The notes: generated by a model from the sequence alone, not told the origin. Positions 44,895 through 58,013 are shown, counted from the stretch's first letter. The stretch: 64,000 nucleotides of DNA from Euphorbia lathyris (GCF_963576675.1 NC_088918.1:45293501-45357500); one strand, 5' to 3'. Translations and numbers: made by a program.

Positions 44895-46425
44895 ATACGT
44901 TAAGTCCGACGACGTTAGGTTACGATAAGGTTTCATGACTTCAAATCAAAATTAAATAAAATATTACTATTACATAAATATAGAACACAATCGTTCGAAT
45001 AACGAGCTGAGAAACCCTATGGACTTTTGTATGGAGATAGTGATTATTACTTATTTAGTCACACCAACATACGTTAAGTCCGACGGTGTTAGGTTACGAT
45101 AAGGTTTCATGACCTCAAAATTAAAAAAAAAAATATTATTAGATAAATATAGAACACAATCATTCGAATAATGAGCTGAGAAACCCTAGGGACTTTTGTA
45201 TGGAGATAGTGATTATTACTTAATTAGTCACACCAAGATACGTTAAGTCCGACGGCGTTAGGTTACGACAAGGTTTTATGACTTCAAATCAAAGTTAAAA
45301 AAAAATATTATTAGATTAATATAGAACACAATCGTTCGAATAACGAGCTGAGAAACCCTAGGGACTTTTGTATGGAGATCGTGATTATTATTTAATTAGT
45401 CACACAAAGATATGTTACGTCCGGTGGTATTAGGTTACGATAATGTTTCATGACCTCAAAATTAAAAAAAATATATTATTAGATGAATATAGAACACAAT
45501 CGTTCGAATAACGAGCTGGGAAACCCTAGGGACTTTTGTATGGAGATAGTGATTATTACTTAATTAGTCACACCAAGATACGTTAAGTCCGATGGTGTTA
45601 GGTTACGATAAGGTTTCATGACCTCAAAATTAAAAAAAAAATATTATTAGATGAATATAGAACACAATCGTTCAAATAACGAGCTGAGAAACCCTAGTGA
45701 CTTTTGTATGGAGATCGTGATTATTACTTATTTAGTCACACCAAGATACGTTAAGTCCGATGGTGTTAGGTTACGATATGGTTTCATGACCTCAAAATTA
45801 AAAAAAATATATATTATTAAATAAATATAGAACATAATCATTCGAATAACGAGCTGAGAAACCCTAGGGAATTTTGTATGGAGATAGTGATTATTACTTA
45901 ATTAGTCACACTAAGATACGTTAAGTCCGACAGTGTTAGGTTACGATAAGGTTTCATGACCTCAAAATTAAAAAAAATATATTATTAGATGAATATAGAA
46001 CACAATCGTTCAAATAACGAGCTGAGAAACCCTAGGGACTTTTGTATGGAGATAGTGATTATTACTTATTTAGTCACACCAAGATACGTTAAGTCCGACG
46101 GTGTTAGGTTACGATAAGGTTTCATGACCTCAAAATTAAAAAAAAATATATATTATTAGATGAATATAGAACACAATCGTTCAAATAACGAGCTGAGAAA
46201 CCCTAGAGACTTTTGTATGGAGATAGTGATTATTACTTATTTAGTCACACCAAGATACGTTAAGTCCGACGGTGTTAGGTTACGATAAGGTTTCATGACC
46301 TCAAAATTAAAAAAAAAATATTATTAGATGAATATAGAACACAATCGTTCGAATAACGAGCTGATAAACCCTAGGGACTTTTGCATGGAGATAGTGATTA
46401 TTACTTAATTATTCACGTTATGATA
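44895..46425 (+). repeat. 170-bp satellite block, nine monomers
   Basis: Anchors at 45003, 45172, 45344, 45512, 45680, 45850, 46018, 46189 and 46357, spacing 168-172. This is the most regular block, and adjacent units are very alike, which suggests recent amplification or conversion. Confidence 0.95.
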
Positions 46426-47340
46426 CGTTATTTAAACCTATGCAAGGCAATAAGACCTTTTTTTTATTGAAGGCAATAAGATCTTAATTGCACATGAAAT
46501 AAAGAAAATATTGTTAAAAAAATGTATTAAAAAGTCGTCTTAGATAAATCGGTGTAAGCATTAATAGAAATAGCTCCTTGTCCTGATGGTATAGCGACTC
46601 CACTTGAATCTTATGGTCATGTGTTCGATTCCCCTTTTTAGCAAATTTTCTAATTAATGATTTTAATTAAATTTGAACAACCATAACGTCAAAATGTATG
46701 CAACTTTTTTCATATGAAATAATAATATTAATAGAAAAAAAAGATTGGAACCTTAATTGCAATTGAATCAATCTAATATATTTCTAATTGTACGTATGAA
46801 GGTTTCCCTTGTTATATATCTCGCTATATTATACGATAGTAATTATTCATAGATCTGTTGGTATAACACCTCCTCATGAATCCTTGGGTCACTGTTTTGA
46901 GTCCCCTTGTTGGCAAATTTTTGTTTCTAAGTTTCCTTCTATTTTACTCTTTAGTATAAGACGTCTTCCTTTGTTAATTAATGAACACGTTTCATATGGA
47001 TGCGTTCTGATTTGCATTTAATGTATTTGTGAAATTAATGCATTCGAACTTTGAGGTAAGGGAGAAATTAATTAATAGTAACACTAAATTGATTAACAAA
47101 CCAAGCTAAGAAAACCTAAATAAAATACTACTACTATAATTAGTGTATATACAATTATGTTTTCCTCCAACCATGCTAGCTCTTTGACTTAATATTTTTA
47201 AATTTTTTTTATTGAATATGAGGAGGGGGGAATATACATTTGATTATTTTTTACATGGACTTATATATCGAGATCATGACCTCAAATTAAAATAAAGAAA
47301 GTATTATTAAAAAAATAATGATTAAAGAATTACATAACAT
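46426..47340 (+). repeat. Kilobase repeat unit B3 with two tRNA-Lys-like segments
   Basis: Collinear with B1 and B2 until about 47255, where the sequence jumps from GATTATTTTTTACAT to GGACTTATATATCGAG, deleting a segment present in B1. tRNA-like pieces lie at about 46567-46634 and 46847-46908. Confidence 0.78.
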
Positions 47341-47629
47341 AATCATTCAAATAACGAGCTGAGAAACCCTATGGACCTATATATCGAGATCATTATTATT
47401 AAGTAATTAGTCACATTACGATACGTTAAGTCCGACGGCGTTAGGTTACGACAAGGTTTCATGACTTCAAATCAAAGTTAAAAAAAATATTATTAAACAA
47501 AAGGATTGGAAAAATAATAACAGAACATAATCGTTCAATTAACGAGCTGAGAAACCCTAGGGACTTTTGTATTGAGATCATGATTATTACTTAATTAAAA
47601 CTTTACGATACGTTACGTCGGGTGGTGTC
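47341..47629 (+). repeat. 170-bp satellite monomers left of the SIRE insertion
   Basis: Two monomers with anchors near 47356 and 47546. The second is cut by the SIRE-type element at GGTGGTGTC. The interrupted monomer resumes at 59483. Confidence 0.85.
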
Positions 47630-47914
47630 TGTTGGTCCCTAGTAATTAGTTCCAAGGGGGGTTAGGAACTAATGTAACTTTTTCGCTTTTAATTATGCTG
47701 ACTTAATGTTATTTTAAGAGTTTGATAACTCAGCGTGTTGGTCAGCACGACCGATTGATTAGTCAGACAATTTTAGTTCTATGCTGACTAAGACTGCTTG
47801 ACCTGAGAGTTGGGAATTGACACTTGAAAGGTCGGCTTCCAACTTAGCACTCAGATTTACTCAGTTTCAGTTTTAACAATTTATAAGCTGAGTAAATTTC
47901 ACAAGCAACACATG

Positions 47915-47967
<53 letters not shown>

Positions 47968-49110
47968 AGAGAAAGAGTTTAGAAGTTACTCAGCACGACT
48001 TATCCTGGTTCGGCCTCTTTGCCTACGTCCAGTCCCCAGTTCCTCCTGGGATTTTCAATCCAATACTGAGCTCTTTCAAGGTAGAGCACAAACCCTTTAC
48101 AAGGCAGTGAGTATGCAAGAGTACGTCCTCTATTCGTCTACTCAGCTCCTACTAAGTACTACAACCCAGCACTTAGATTTTTCTACCACTGAATACTTAC
48201 AACCAAGTACTCAGCTCAACACTCTCAATATTCCTATTGATTACACACTTGTTCTTTTTCAAGTAAAGAACACCTTAGATGATTACAAAACAATCAATCT
48301 AGCATTTACACAGAGAATAGAAATGTTGGTGTAAGATCTTTTTGTATTTGAGTGCTTTGAAGATTTTCTCTCTTGTATTTTTCTTTTGATACTTCGGCAA
48401 ATGTCCAAGTGAAATCCTTGTCCATTTTATAGATGAATTCTGGAGATTAGACCGTTTGAATTTGGTGTGTCCGTTGATTCCAAAACGGCTCTTTTAGGGA
48501 ACATCTTCTGGTCAGCTTCAGACTGTTCCGCCATTCCCTTCCTCTGTTTTCTTCAGGCGTCAGGTTTTGTCTTCTTGCATCGGACGTGTCTTTTTGTGCC
48601 AGTTGTCTTTTACCAATAATCCATTGGCCCATGTTTCTTGAAATTAGTCTTCTGTGTATTTTCGAGGCTTCAATTATTAGTGCAGAAGATTGGCAGACTT
48701 TGTCCTTTAGTGAACGGATCCTTCATGCTGTCCTGACTGTCACTCAGCTTCATTCGTTGTCTTCGAATGTTCAACTTCCATGCTGAGTTCCTTCTTAGTC
48801 AGCTCCGTTCTGTTTATTCAATTCTGAAGGAGTCTTCTAATTTAGTCAGCTTCGTTCTGGCAACTTTGAAGAAGACTTCTGAGACTGAGTTCTACTCCAC
48901 TCAGCTTCAATTCTTTTATGCTGAGTTCCGTTCCACTCAGCTTGTATTCTTTCATGCTAACTTTTGTCCTGTCTTACTTTATATATATATTTTTGCACTC
49001 AATATTGAACAAACACATTAGTATAATTAAATCAAAGCGTTTAAATTTAATTGCCTCTTAATCATGGATGATTTTGTCAAATCAAAATCTTGTGGAAAGG
49101 TGTTTCAACA
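47630..49110 (-). repeat. SIRE 3' LTR, 1481 bp
   Basis: Its plus-strand ends are TGTTGGTCCC and TTTCAACA. A (TA)n tract of about 48 bases (47918-47965) is only about 14 bases in the other LTR. The polypurine tract lies at about 49111-49124 (minus-strand AAAATGGGGGAGTT). A 75-codon plus-strand open frame at 48107 is present in both LTRs but has no recognisable protein character. Confidence 0.92.
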
Positions 49111-49561
49111 AACTCCCCCATTTTGATGTTTGCAAAATACATAATTATGGAACTCAGTTATAAGTTACCCCATGATTGATATATTTTTGAAATAACTCCC
49201 CCGTAAGGGTTGCACATATTGTCTTAACTTAATTCTAAACCTTCCAAGGTTTAATTGAATTATCCTTAAGGCATTTGTGTATACTGACTTAATTTTAATG
49301 TTAGATTTTTCAAGATCTGAGCTAATTTGATTTAAGTCAGTTTTCAAAAATATTAGAAGTATGTTGCTACTCAGTTTATTACATAAGTACTTTAGTGTTA
49401 ATGTATATTGAGTATGTTTTACTTCTTAATTTGTTTGTTCAATTTTATCGACCAGATTGAGGAAATAGTACTTGACATAGATTGAGCAAAAGAAAAAAAC
49501 ATATTAGCATATAAGGAAGGAAGGATTCTATGCTAAGTTCTAAACATTGACTAGGTAGCAT
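49111..49561 (-). other. SIRE 3' non-coding region
   Basis: AT-rich DNA between the end of the extra ORF and the polypurine tract. It includes CTCCCCC runs at 49111 and about 49195 on the plus strand, which are purine-rich on the element's own strand. No ORF is credible. Confidence 0.6.
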
Positions 49562-52495
49562 CTAGTTCTTCTTCTTCGGAGCTTGAGGGTCATCTCGAGC
49601 TATTCCTTTGCCTTTATCTTGACTTCCTGAGGCATTACCTACAAGCTGAGTTCCTTCTTGGCTTGTCTCCCCCGTTTTGCCATCATTGGGTTTATAAATG
49701 AAGGTATCGTTGCGAGCATGAGTGGAGAGGTGATTTGAGTAAACGCTGGAGCCTCTTAGTACTTTCACGCAAGCCATCAATTATAGGAACACTATCATCT
49801 TGGACATGGCGAGGAACCCGGAGAGAGCTGCTAATCATGCTGAGTAGGCATTCATGGGATTTGCTAAAGCGCTGGTGAGCTGACCAAATGATTGGTGGTA
49901 CATTTTTAGCAAGGCAGAGTCATAAAACATGCGCTGAGCATTGTTGATGCGCATTGCCTTCATAATGGCTTGGGAAAAGCTCAAGAGTTGACTGTTGGAG
50001 ACTGGATCAATATCCATTTGTGCTTTGTTGATGTTGAGTAAACTTACTGCTTCACTCAGTTGGTGAATTGTGCACTGGGAGGAGGAGGAGACTAATTCAC
50101 GTGTACTGGTCAGTTCGGTAGTTAGCTTGGCAAAGCAGTTTTGTAACTCAGCAGAGGTAGCATACTCAGGATTGCTAGTTGCGCTTGATTTGGACAGTTC
50201 TGCAGTTAACTTAGCAAAATAGCCTTAAAGTTCAGTGGAAGTTGCATGTCCTGGATTAACTTCCGATGGCTGGTGGATTTTGCCTTCAAGCGAGTTCAGA
50301 TGGTTCACCATTGTGAGTACCAATTCAGTCAGCTTTGCTATTTGGTCTTGGCTTGGTTGCTGAGTTTGAACAGTGGTTATAATACTTACCAGATCCTTGA
50401 GTCCTCTTAGTTCATTGAGAAGCTGAGTGATGCCAGATAGGTGGGAGGACTCAGTATGAGACGATCTAGTAGCATCAGCTTGAGAAGGGTTTAAATCTTG
50501 AAGCAAGGACTGAGCCGAGGCAATGATTCGTCGTCTTGACTCAGTAGCATTCAAGTATTGGAATTTGGCAGCATTTGTCTCAGAGGCTAGAATTGAGCTT
50601 GATGGTGGAGGAGTTGGCTGTTTGCCAGATTGATCACCTTGAGTTGTGACTGGACTTTGATGCAGATTAGCTTCAGGAGCTGAGTTGTCAACATGCTGAG
50701 TTGGAGGTGGAGTTTGGTTAATCATGTTGACCTGCTCATCCTGAGTGGGTGACGTTGAAGCAGGATTTGTTCCATCTTGAGCATTTTTTGGATTCTCCAG
50801 AGTCTTGGCTTGTTCCTCAATATGAGTAACAGAGGCTTGGTTTTGCACAAGATCCGTTGGAGGAGACTCAGGCTCAGCATCATGAGAGAAATATTTGAAC
50901 TGAATTTTGGACATTTCAGCATCAATATCTTAAGGAGGAGAGTCTGCAATGAGATCAATAACTTGAGTTTTATGGGCTTTCTTCTTGAGCCGCTTGAACT
51001 TTGTTTCTTTAGCAGGAGATGGGTCAGCATGAATGTTCTCCTCATCAGTATCAACTGTCTCTTCTACCATAGTTGGATGCTCATGTTGCTCAACATGATC
51101 CTCAATAGCAACATTTTCCTCTTCCTCAACTCTTTGCTCAACATCACCCTGAGGTTGCTCAACATCAGCAGGTTCTTCCTACTCAGTATGGACGTCTTCC
51201 TCAGCATGAGTTTCTTTCTCAGCATCCCTTTCTTTTTCAACATTTGCTTTCTCAGCTTTTTGCTCAGTTTCTTTCTCAGTTTCCTTTTCTAGGTCAGTTC
51301 CATGACCTTTGGAAGATACAACCCAATCTAGGGGATCAGCTTCAACTGTCTTTAAGGTATTAACCTTCTTCCTTTTCATCAAAGGGGATTCCGGAGTTCC
51401 CTCTTCTTCATCCTCAGGCTCTTCTGGCCTCTTTCTTTTCTCGGCCAACTCAGCTTTCTCCTTAGCTTGGTCAGTATCAACATTCTTAGCTCTGCTCATA
51501 GCCCGCTTCTTCCTGGGCACTGAGTCAATATCTTTTGCGCATGTTGCCAGCGCTTTTCTCTTCTTCTTGTCCTTAGGGGACTCAGCAGGAGCCTCCACTT
51601 CTTTCTTAGGCTCATTTTCAGGCTCAACTGCTAGCTCAGCTTCATCATTTTCCTCAGCATCTTCAACTTCTTCATATCCTTTCAATGGTTGATTGTATAA
51701 TAATCCAACCAGCAGAGCTGCTGTGATCTCATTTCCCAAGGTATCAGTTTCATTGATTGTCTCAATCTGTTGGTCCTCAATGATCTTAGTGATCAGAGAA
51801 CCCAGCCTGAGCTTCTTTCCACTGCGTTGAAGAGCCCCAACCAGAAAGACGGGCATGTTAAGTGGAGTGTAGGTCAACATGTGCCATATGAAGCACTGTT
51901 CAAAATTGGAGGCAGATGAGGCTGAGTTGAGTTTGGGGAAGATGAAGTTAGTCAGCATGTAGTGAGCCATCTTCTGTTCTTGCCCCATACAGGTGCTGGG
52001 TATTTCACCTTTATGATCTTTGGGTTTGCAGAACCCCTTGATCTTGTCATGCTTTTCCTTTGGTACCTTCTCTTTTGTTGTCCTAAATTCTATTCCTTCG
52101 TCTGGTAAATTTAGCAACGTAGCTAGATAAGCAGGGGTTATGGTGATTTTCTGACCTTTGACTGTAGTCTCCAAGTAGTCAGCATCTTCTTCATCAACAA
52201 ACATGTTGGAATAGAACTCTCTGACCAGTCTAGGGTATGTTTTTCCGGCGAGTGAGAAGAGACCGGTCCATTTGTTCTTCTCGATCCAGTCGCAGAACGG
52301 TTTCTCAGAAGTGACGAATCCTGGAGAGAACCATCTGCATTTCAGAACCTCCAAGTTGTTGACCTTTTTATGGACCTTGATCATATTCCTTTCTATTTGC
52401 TTCGAAGAACCAGCGGGGTCAGCTTGAGTAGGTTTGCCAAAGATTTGGCCAAGCTGAGTGGTGATGTTAGGGATTTCGTTCTTGCCGGAAGCCAT
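49562..52495 (-). pseudogene. SIRE extra (env-like) ORF with PF20167-type domain, several stops
   Basis: From ATG 52493-52495 one frame runs for about 978 codons. Residues about 60-260 resemble the putative plant transposon protein domain found in extra ORFs of plant retroelements (REFYSNMFVDEEDADYLE, TITPAYLATLLNLPDEGIEF, FEQCFIWHMLTYTPLNMPVF). Then come a long charged region with basic clusters (DKKKRKAL, PRKKRAMSR, LMKRKKVNTL) and a glutamine/serine-rich, helix-prone second half (NELRGLKDLVSIITTVQTQQ). In-frame stops are at 51179-51181 TAG, 50930-50932 TAA, 50225-50227 TAA, 49835-49837 TGA and 49781-49783 TAA; the first four fit C-to-T changes of CAG, CAA, CAA and CGA. No signal peptide or membrane segment is evident, so an envelope role is doubtful. 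Confidence 0.78.
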
Positions 52496-53039
52496 TGTTA
52501 CAGATGAAGATTTTGAGGTTTAGGGAGAGAGAAGGGTTCGATTACAGAAGATCGTAAGCGTAAAGAGTAATGAGTGGGGATCCTTCCACTACTTATAGAG
52601 TTTTGAGTCATTAATGAACTAGCGGTTTTCATCTTGGGACTTTAATCGACAAAGATTCTGCCATTTATGACAGGTTCGGCGCATGGGTATTCATTATTAC
52701 TTGCGTTTTCCTAGGCATGATTTGTTACACGTGTCATTGTTTATCAGTGCAAGTGGGCATTTACTCAGTTTGCCAGAATATGAGTCGTTTATGATACTGA
52801 GTATTTAATTTTATGTAGATGGATTTTCTATCTCTTAGTAACTCAACATACGTTAATCACACAACATGTACATCTACTCAGCATAAGGTGATTACTCAAT
52901 ATGTCTATCTACTCAGCACAGAATATTTACTCAACATTTGTATCTACTCAGCATAGACTATTGAGCTCAATGTGCAGTAGTTACTAGATTGATATCAGTC
53001 AGCATGGTAATCACTCAACATTTATTCAAATAGTTAGAA
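52496..53039 (-). promoter_or_regulatory. Gap between SIRE pol and extra ORF, possible internal promoter
   Basis: On the element's strand, TATAAGT (52597-52591) lies about 100 bases before the extra ORF's ATG and is followed by a CT-rich leader (CCCTTCTCTCTCCCTAAACC). This is the layout of a plant core promoter. The rest contains repeated CTCAGCAT/CTCAACAT-like words that also pervade the LTR and ORF. Promoter activity is inferred. Confidence 0.45.
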
Positions 53040-56000
53040 TTATAGAAGAGGATTAGACATACCGATTGCTTCCCTTAGTATGTTAAATTGCTCACGAGCC
53101 AAAGGCTTGGTGAAGATATCAGCAAGCTGTTCATTTGTTGGCACATAGGTTAGCTTGATCTCACCCTTTAGTACGTGATCTCTGATGAAGTGATGCCTTA
53201 TACTGACATGCTTCATCCTGCTGTGTTGGATAGGATTCTTGGATAGATCAATGGCACTCTTGTTGTCACATTTGATCTCTATTGTCTCAGTTCTTACGCC
53301 ATAATCCTCAAGCTGTTGCTTTATCCATAGGACTTGAGCTACACAGCTTCCAGCAGCAACGTACTCAGCTTCAGTTGTAGACAGAGCAACTGATGACTGC
53401 TTCTTGCTGAACCAAGATACTAGACAGCTTCCAAGGAAATGGCATCCTCTTGAAGTACTCTTACGTTCTAGCTTATCCCGTCCATAGTCAGCGTCAGTGT
53501 ATCCTATGAGTGTGAAGTCATTTGAGGCTGGATACCACAAACCTGCATCAACTGAGCTCTGCAAATATCTAAAAATTCTTTTTACAGCAATTAAGTGAGA
53601 TTCCCTTGGGTCAGCTTGATATCTTGCACAATAACATACTGAGTACTGTATATCAGGTCTACTAGCAGTGAGATAAAGTAAGGAGCCTATCATACCTCGA
53701 TAAAGTTTACTATCTATTGACTTACTTTTCTCATCTTTGCATAGGATAGTATCAGTACCCATAGGGGTTGATATAGGCTTACAATCTTCCATATCAAATT
53801 TCTTTAACATCTCCTTGGTGTACTTGGACTGACTAATGAAGATGCCGTTCTTACCTTGCTTGATTTGAAGTCCAAGGAAGAAGCTGAGTTCTCCCATCAT
53901 AGACATTTCGAACTCAGTCTGCATCTGTTTGCTAAACTCTTGACACAAGGATTCGTCAGTAGCACCAAATATTATGTCATCTACATAGATTTGTGCAAGT
54001 AGGGTATGTTTACCCTTTTTCTTAATGAACAAGGTTGTGTCAGCTTTTCCTCTGACATAATTCCTGGTCAGCAGGAAGTTGGTAAACCTTTCATACCAAG
54101 CTCTTGGAGCTTGCTTCAGGCCATATAAGGCCTTCTTGAGTTTATAAACGTGGTTTGGAAATTTTGGATCTTCAAAACCGGGAGGTTGATTAACATACAC
54201 CTCTTCGTTTATAAAATCATTAAGAAATGCACTTTTAACATCCATTTGATACAATTTAAAATTCATGAAACTAGCATATGCACACAATATACGTATAACT
54301 TCTAACCTAGCAACTGGTGCAAAGGTTTCACCATAATCAATGCCCTCTTGCTGACTATAGCCTTAGGCTGCAAGTCGAGCTTTGTTCCTGATCACATTTC
54401 CATGCTCATCTAGTTTGTTTCTAAAAACCCACTTAGTTCCTATGGATTTTTGATTCCTAGGTTTAGGTACTAGATCCCATACCTCATTTCTCGTGAATTG
54501 GTCAAGCTCTTCTTGCATAGCATTGATCCAATACTCATTATGCTCAGCATCAGCAAAGTTCTTTGGTTCATGAACTGATACGAAAGCAACGTTGCAAAGG
54601 AATTTCCTAAGCTGGTCTCTAGTCATTACTTTGTTGTTGGCATCATCAAGGATGGACTCTTCTGAATGTCCTCTTGGAATTTTTATCTCCTTGGGTAATG
54701 TTGAGTTGTTTGGAACAAGTGTTTCTACAATCTCTGCAGGGACAGATTGGTCAGCAAAGGTAATTTCAGTTTCAATTTTACCTTTGGTCAGCTCTTGTGC
54801 TGATGGCTCAGCACCTCCAATTAGGTCAGTATGAGCTGAGTTCGGCTCATCCTCCATGGGTTGAGTTGTCTTACCTGCAGGGTCAGTTTCATCGAAATCT
54901 ACATGGACTGACTCTTCTACAACTTGAGTTCTTTTATTATAAATTCTATATGCTTTGCTGTTTGTTGAGTACCCTAAAAAGATTGCTTCGTCAGCTTTGG
55001 CATCAAATTTAGCCAAATTGTCTTTTGTATTGAGTATGAAGCATTTGCACCCAAAGGCACGAAAGTAGCCAATGTTGGGATTTCGTCCTTTCCAAAGTTC
55101 ATAGGGAGTTTTCTTTAATATGGGTCTAACTAAAGACATATTCAATATATAACATGATGTGTTGACAGCTTCTCCCCAAAAATACTTTGGAAGCCTATTT
55201 TCACTCAGCATTGTTCTAGTAATTTCTACTATTGTCCTATTCTTCCTTTCAACAACTCCATTCTTTTGAGGAGTTCTAGGGGCAGAGAAATTGTGGTCAA
55301 TACCATTAGTTTCACAGAATTCATCAAACATTTGGTTTTTGAATTCTCCACCATTATCACTTCTAATGTGAGCTACTCTTAGGTCTTTGTCATTTTCAAG
55401 CTTTTTGATTAATGTAGTAAACATCTCAAATGTTTCATCCTTGCTACTCAGCAAGATGATCCAAGTATACCTAGAGAAATCATCTACAATAACTAAGGAA
55501 AATTTCTTACCTCCCATGCTGAGTGGCTGGATAGGTCCGAAAAGATCCAAATGTAGTAATTCCAATGGTCTTTTGGTTGAGACAACATTTTTTGCTATGA
55601 AAGGACTTTTTGGGTTGTTTACCTTTCTGACAAGCATTACAAAGTTGATCTTTTTCATACTTTAATTTGGGTAATCCCTCAACTAATTGCTTTCTAGCTA
55701 GTTTGGCAAGGAGGTCCATGCTGACATGCCCAAGTCTCCTATGCCATAGCCAGGAGTTGTCCTCTTTAGATACCAAGCATATACTTTTTGAAAATTGTTT
55801 TTCCAAACTCAACATGTAAACATTTTCTACACGAGGGGCTGTTAAAATCAAATCATTTGTTTTTCCCTCGAGTATTTGACACTTAGTATCATCAAATATA
55901 ACTTTTCTTCCACTTTTGCAAAGCTGAGCTACGCTTAGAAGATTATATTTGAGACCTTTAACTAAGGAGACTGACTCAATTTTAGGGTTACCTCCGATAG

Positions 56001-57966
56001 TTCCTGAGCCAACTATCTTGCCATTCTTGTTGTCTCCAAAGCTTACACTACCTCCTCGTTTAAGCTCTAGTGTGATGAACTGAGTTTCATCACCTGTCAT
56101 GTGTCTTGAGCATGCGTTGTCTATATACCAAAGTTTTGATTTCTCCACGCATGTCAAGCTGACCTGCATTTTAAACTATTCATCTTTAGGTACCCAATTC
56201 CTTTTGGGTCCTTTCTTGTTAGTATAAACAGATGCAGAGTCATATTTCAACTTGTGACGACACACTTTTATAGTGTGGCCAGGCTTACCACAGAAGTCAC
56301 AAAAAGGTACCCTTTGGGGGTTGTATTGAGTATGGTCAGCATTGTTGTGTTGGGCGTGCCAGCATACTTTTGTGGAATGCCCTTTTCTTCCGCAGAAGTC
56401 ACATTGGACAATCCGCTTGTTATGCCAACACACATCTTTTGTGTGCCCCCTTTTTCCACAACACTTACATTGAGTGAATTGCTTATGCTGACTAGTACTT
56501 GCGTACTCAGCATGGGGTTTAATTCTACTTGAGCCTTTCACTTGGCTCTGCAAGGTTGTGACATCCTTCCTAAGTTTCTTTGACTCAGATTGAACCTCCG
56601 TGACAAACTTATGCAAGATTTGCATGTTGGTATGTAAATCTGAGTTGTCCTGGAGGAGATATCGGAGATCACTCAGTTTGACCTCCTCAATCTCGTCGCA
56701 GCGCCTGCTGAGTGCCTTAATCTTTTTGTTACACTTCTTAGTTAGTGTATATAAGTCACTCAGGGCATTTACCATTTCGTTTTTAAGCAAAAGTAAGGAT
56801 GTTACCTCATTGTTGTTTTCCTCCTGCTCGGAATCTCCAGAGAGGTCAGCTTGCTCAGATTGAGATTGGTCAGCTCCATCATCTGCCATGAAACATATGT
56901 TGGCTGTTTCATTTTGCTCAGCTTCAGATGATGTTGACTCATCACTGTCACTCCACGTGGCCACCATTGCCTTTTTGCTTCCATTCTTATCTTTCTTCAG
57001 ATTTGGACAGCTTGACTTAATATGCCCAGTTTGATGGCACTCATAACATGTGACAGGCTTGGAGCTGTCCTTTTTGTATCTGGTGTCACCGGACTCAGCT
57101 TTATATCTGTCTCCTCTCTTGTATGGCCGCTTACTATTTCTTTCATTTCTTTTGAACAGCTTTTTCATTTTTCTAGTAAACATAGTCATTTCCTCATCAT
57201 CAGTTGACTCAGCTTCTGTGGAGTCAGCTTTCATCACTAGTGATTTCTGTTTCTTATCCTCAGATTTTTCTTTAGCTTCAAAGTTTTTCATGAAAATTTC
57301 ATGGGTCAGCAAGGAACCGATCAGCTCATCATATTTGTATGTGGTCAGGTCCTGAGCTTCCTCTACAGCTGTCTTCTTAGCTTACCAGCTTTTGGAAAGA
57401 CTTCGTAAGATCTTCTTCACTTGTTCTTCTTCAGTGAAATTCTTACCGAGTCTTTTAAGCTCATTTATTATGTTGGTGAACCTGGCATTCATTGCTGAGA
57501 TGTCCTCATTGTCAGTCATCTCGAACAGCTCATACAATCACATGTGTTGGTTCAGTTTGGATTCCTTGACCTTGCTGGTGCCTTCATATGTCACTTCCAG
57601 CTTTTTCCAGATCTCCTGTGCTGACTCACAACCTGAAATCTTATTGTATTCTGCAGCATCTAGAGCACAGTGAAGCATATTGATAGCCGAAGCATTATTT
57701 TGTAATTTTCTAAGGTCATCCTCTGTCCACTCAGTTTCACTCTTGATAACTTTTTCATTATCAACAGTTTTGTAAGGTATATGTGGACCTTGAACTATTG
57801 CAAGCCATGCACTCATGTTTGTGGCTTGAATAAAGTTCTTCATCCTATTCTTCCAGAATGTATAATTAGATCCAAAGAATATGGGAGGCCGACTAATTGA
57901 TAATCCCTCAGGGAGTATCTGTGTTGTTTGGTTCCCTGGAAGGAAACGAGTGCTGTTTTCAGCCAT
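53040..57966 (-). pseudogene. gag-pol: SIRE gag-pol polyprotein, broken
   Basis: Gag starts MAENSTRFLPGNQTTQILPE at 57966. Stops follow at 57538-57540 (TGA, expected CGA) and 57382-57384 (TAA). Gag has a CCHC knuckle (CYECHQTGHIKSSC, about 57050) and three more near its end (CKCCGKRGHTKDVC, CDFCGRKGHSTKVC, CDFCGKPGHTIKVC, about 56460-56260). TAG at 56176-56178 precedes protease (LWYIDNACSRHMTGDETQF, about 56130). The pre-integrase WHRRLGHVSMDLL follows. A frameshift near 55620 leads into integrase (DDFSRYTWIILL, RSDNGGEFKN, TPQKNGVVERKNRT). TAA at 54363-54365 precedes RT (YQMDVKSAFLN, IYVDDIIFGATDE near 53990). RNase H (YTDADYGRDKLERKSTSRG, LSTTEAEYVAA) ends at 53040. Compared with the usual DS(A/G), the protease triad reads DNA. 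Confidence 0.92.
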
Positions 57967-58013
57967 TTATCGAGATCAGCTCAAGATTGTTAGATCTTTG
58001 AGTAGTGAGCTTT

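Noticed and set aside
40110..47629. Centromeric satellite
   Set aside because: Monomer length is compatible, but there is no evidence of abundance or centromere protein binding, and SINE-like units interrupt it; left as a hypothesis only.
48107..48334. 75-codon ORF on the plus strand, repeated at 58474
   Set aside because: Both copies lie inside the SIRE LTRs, antisense to the element, and repeat only because the LTRs are near-identical.
51309..51692. Serine-rich plus-strand ORF
   Set aside because: It is the antisense shadow of the acidic, lysine-rich part of the SIRE extra ORF.
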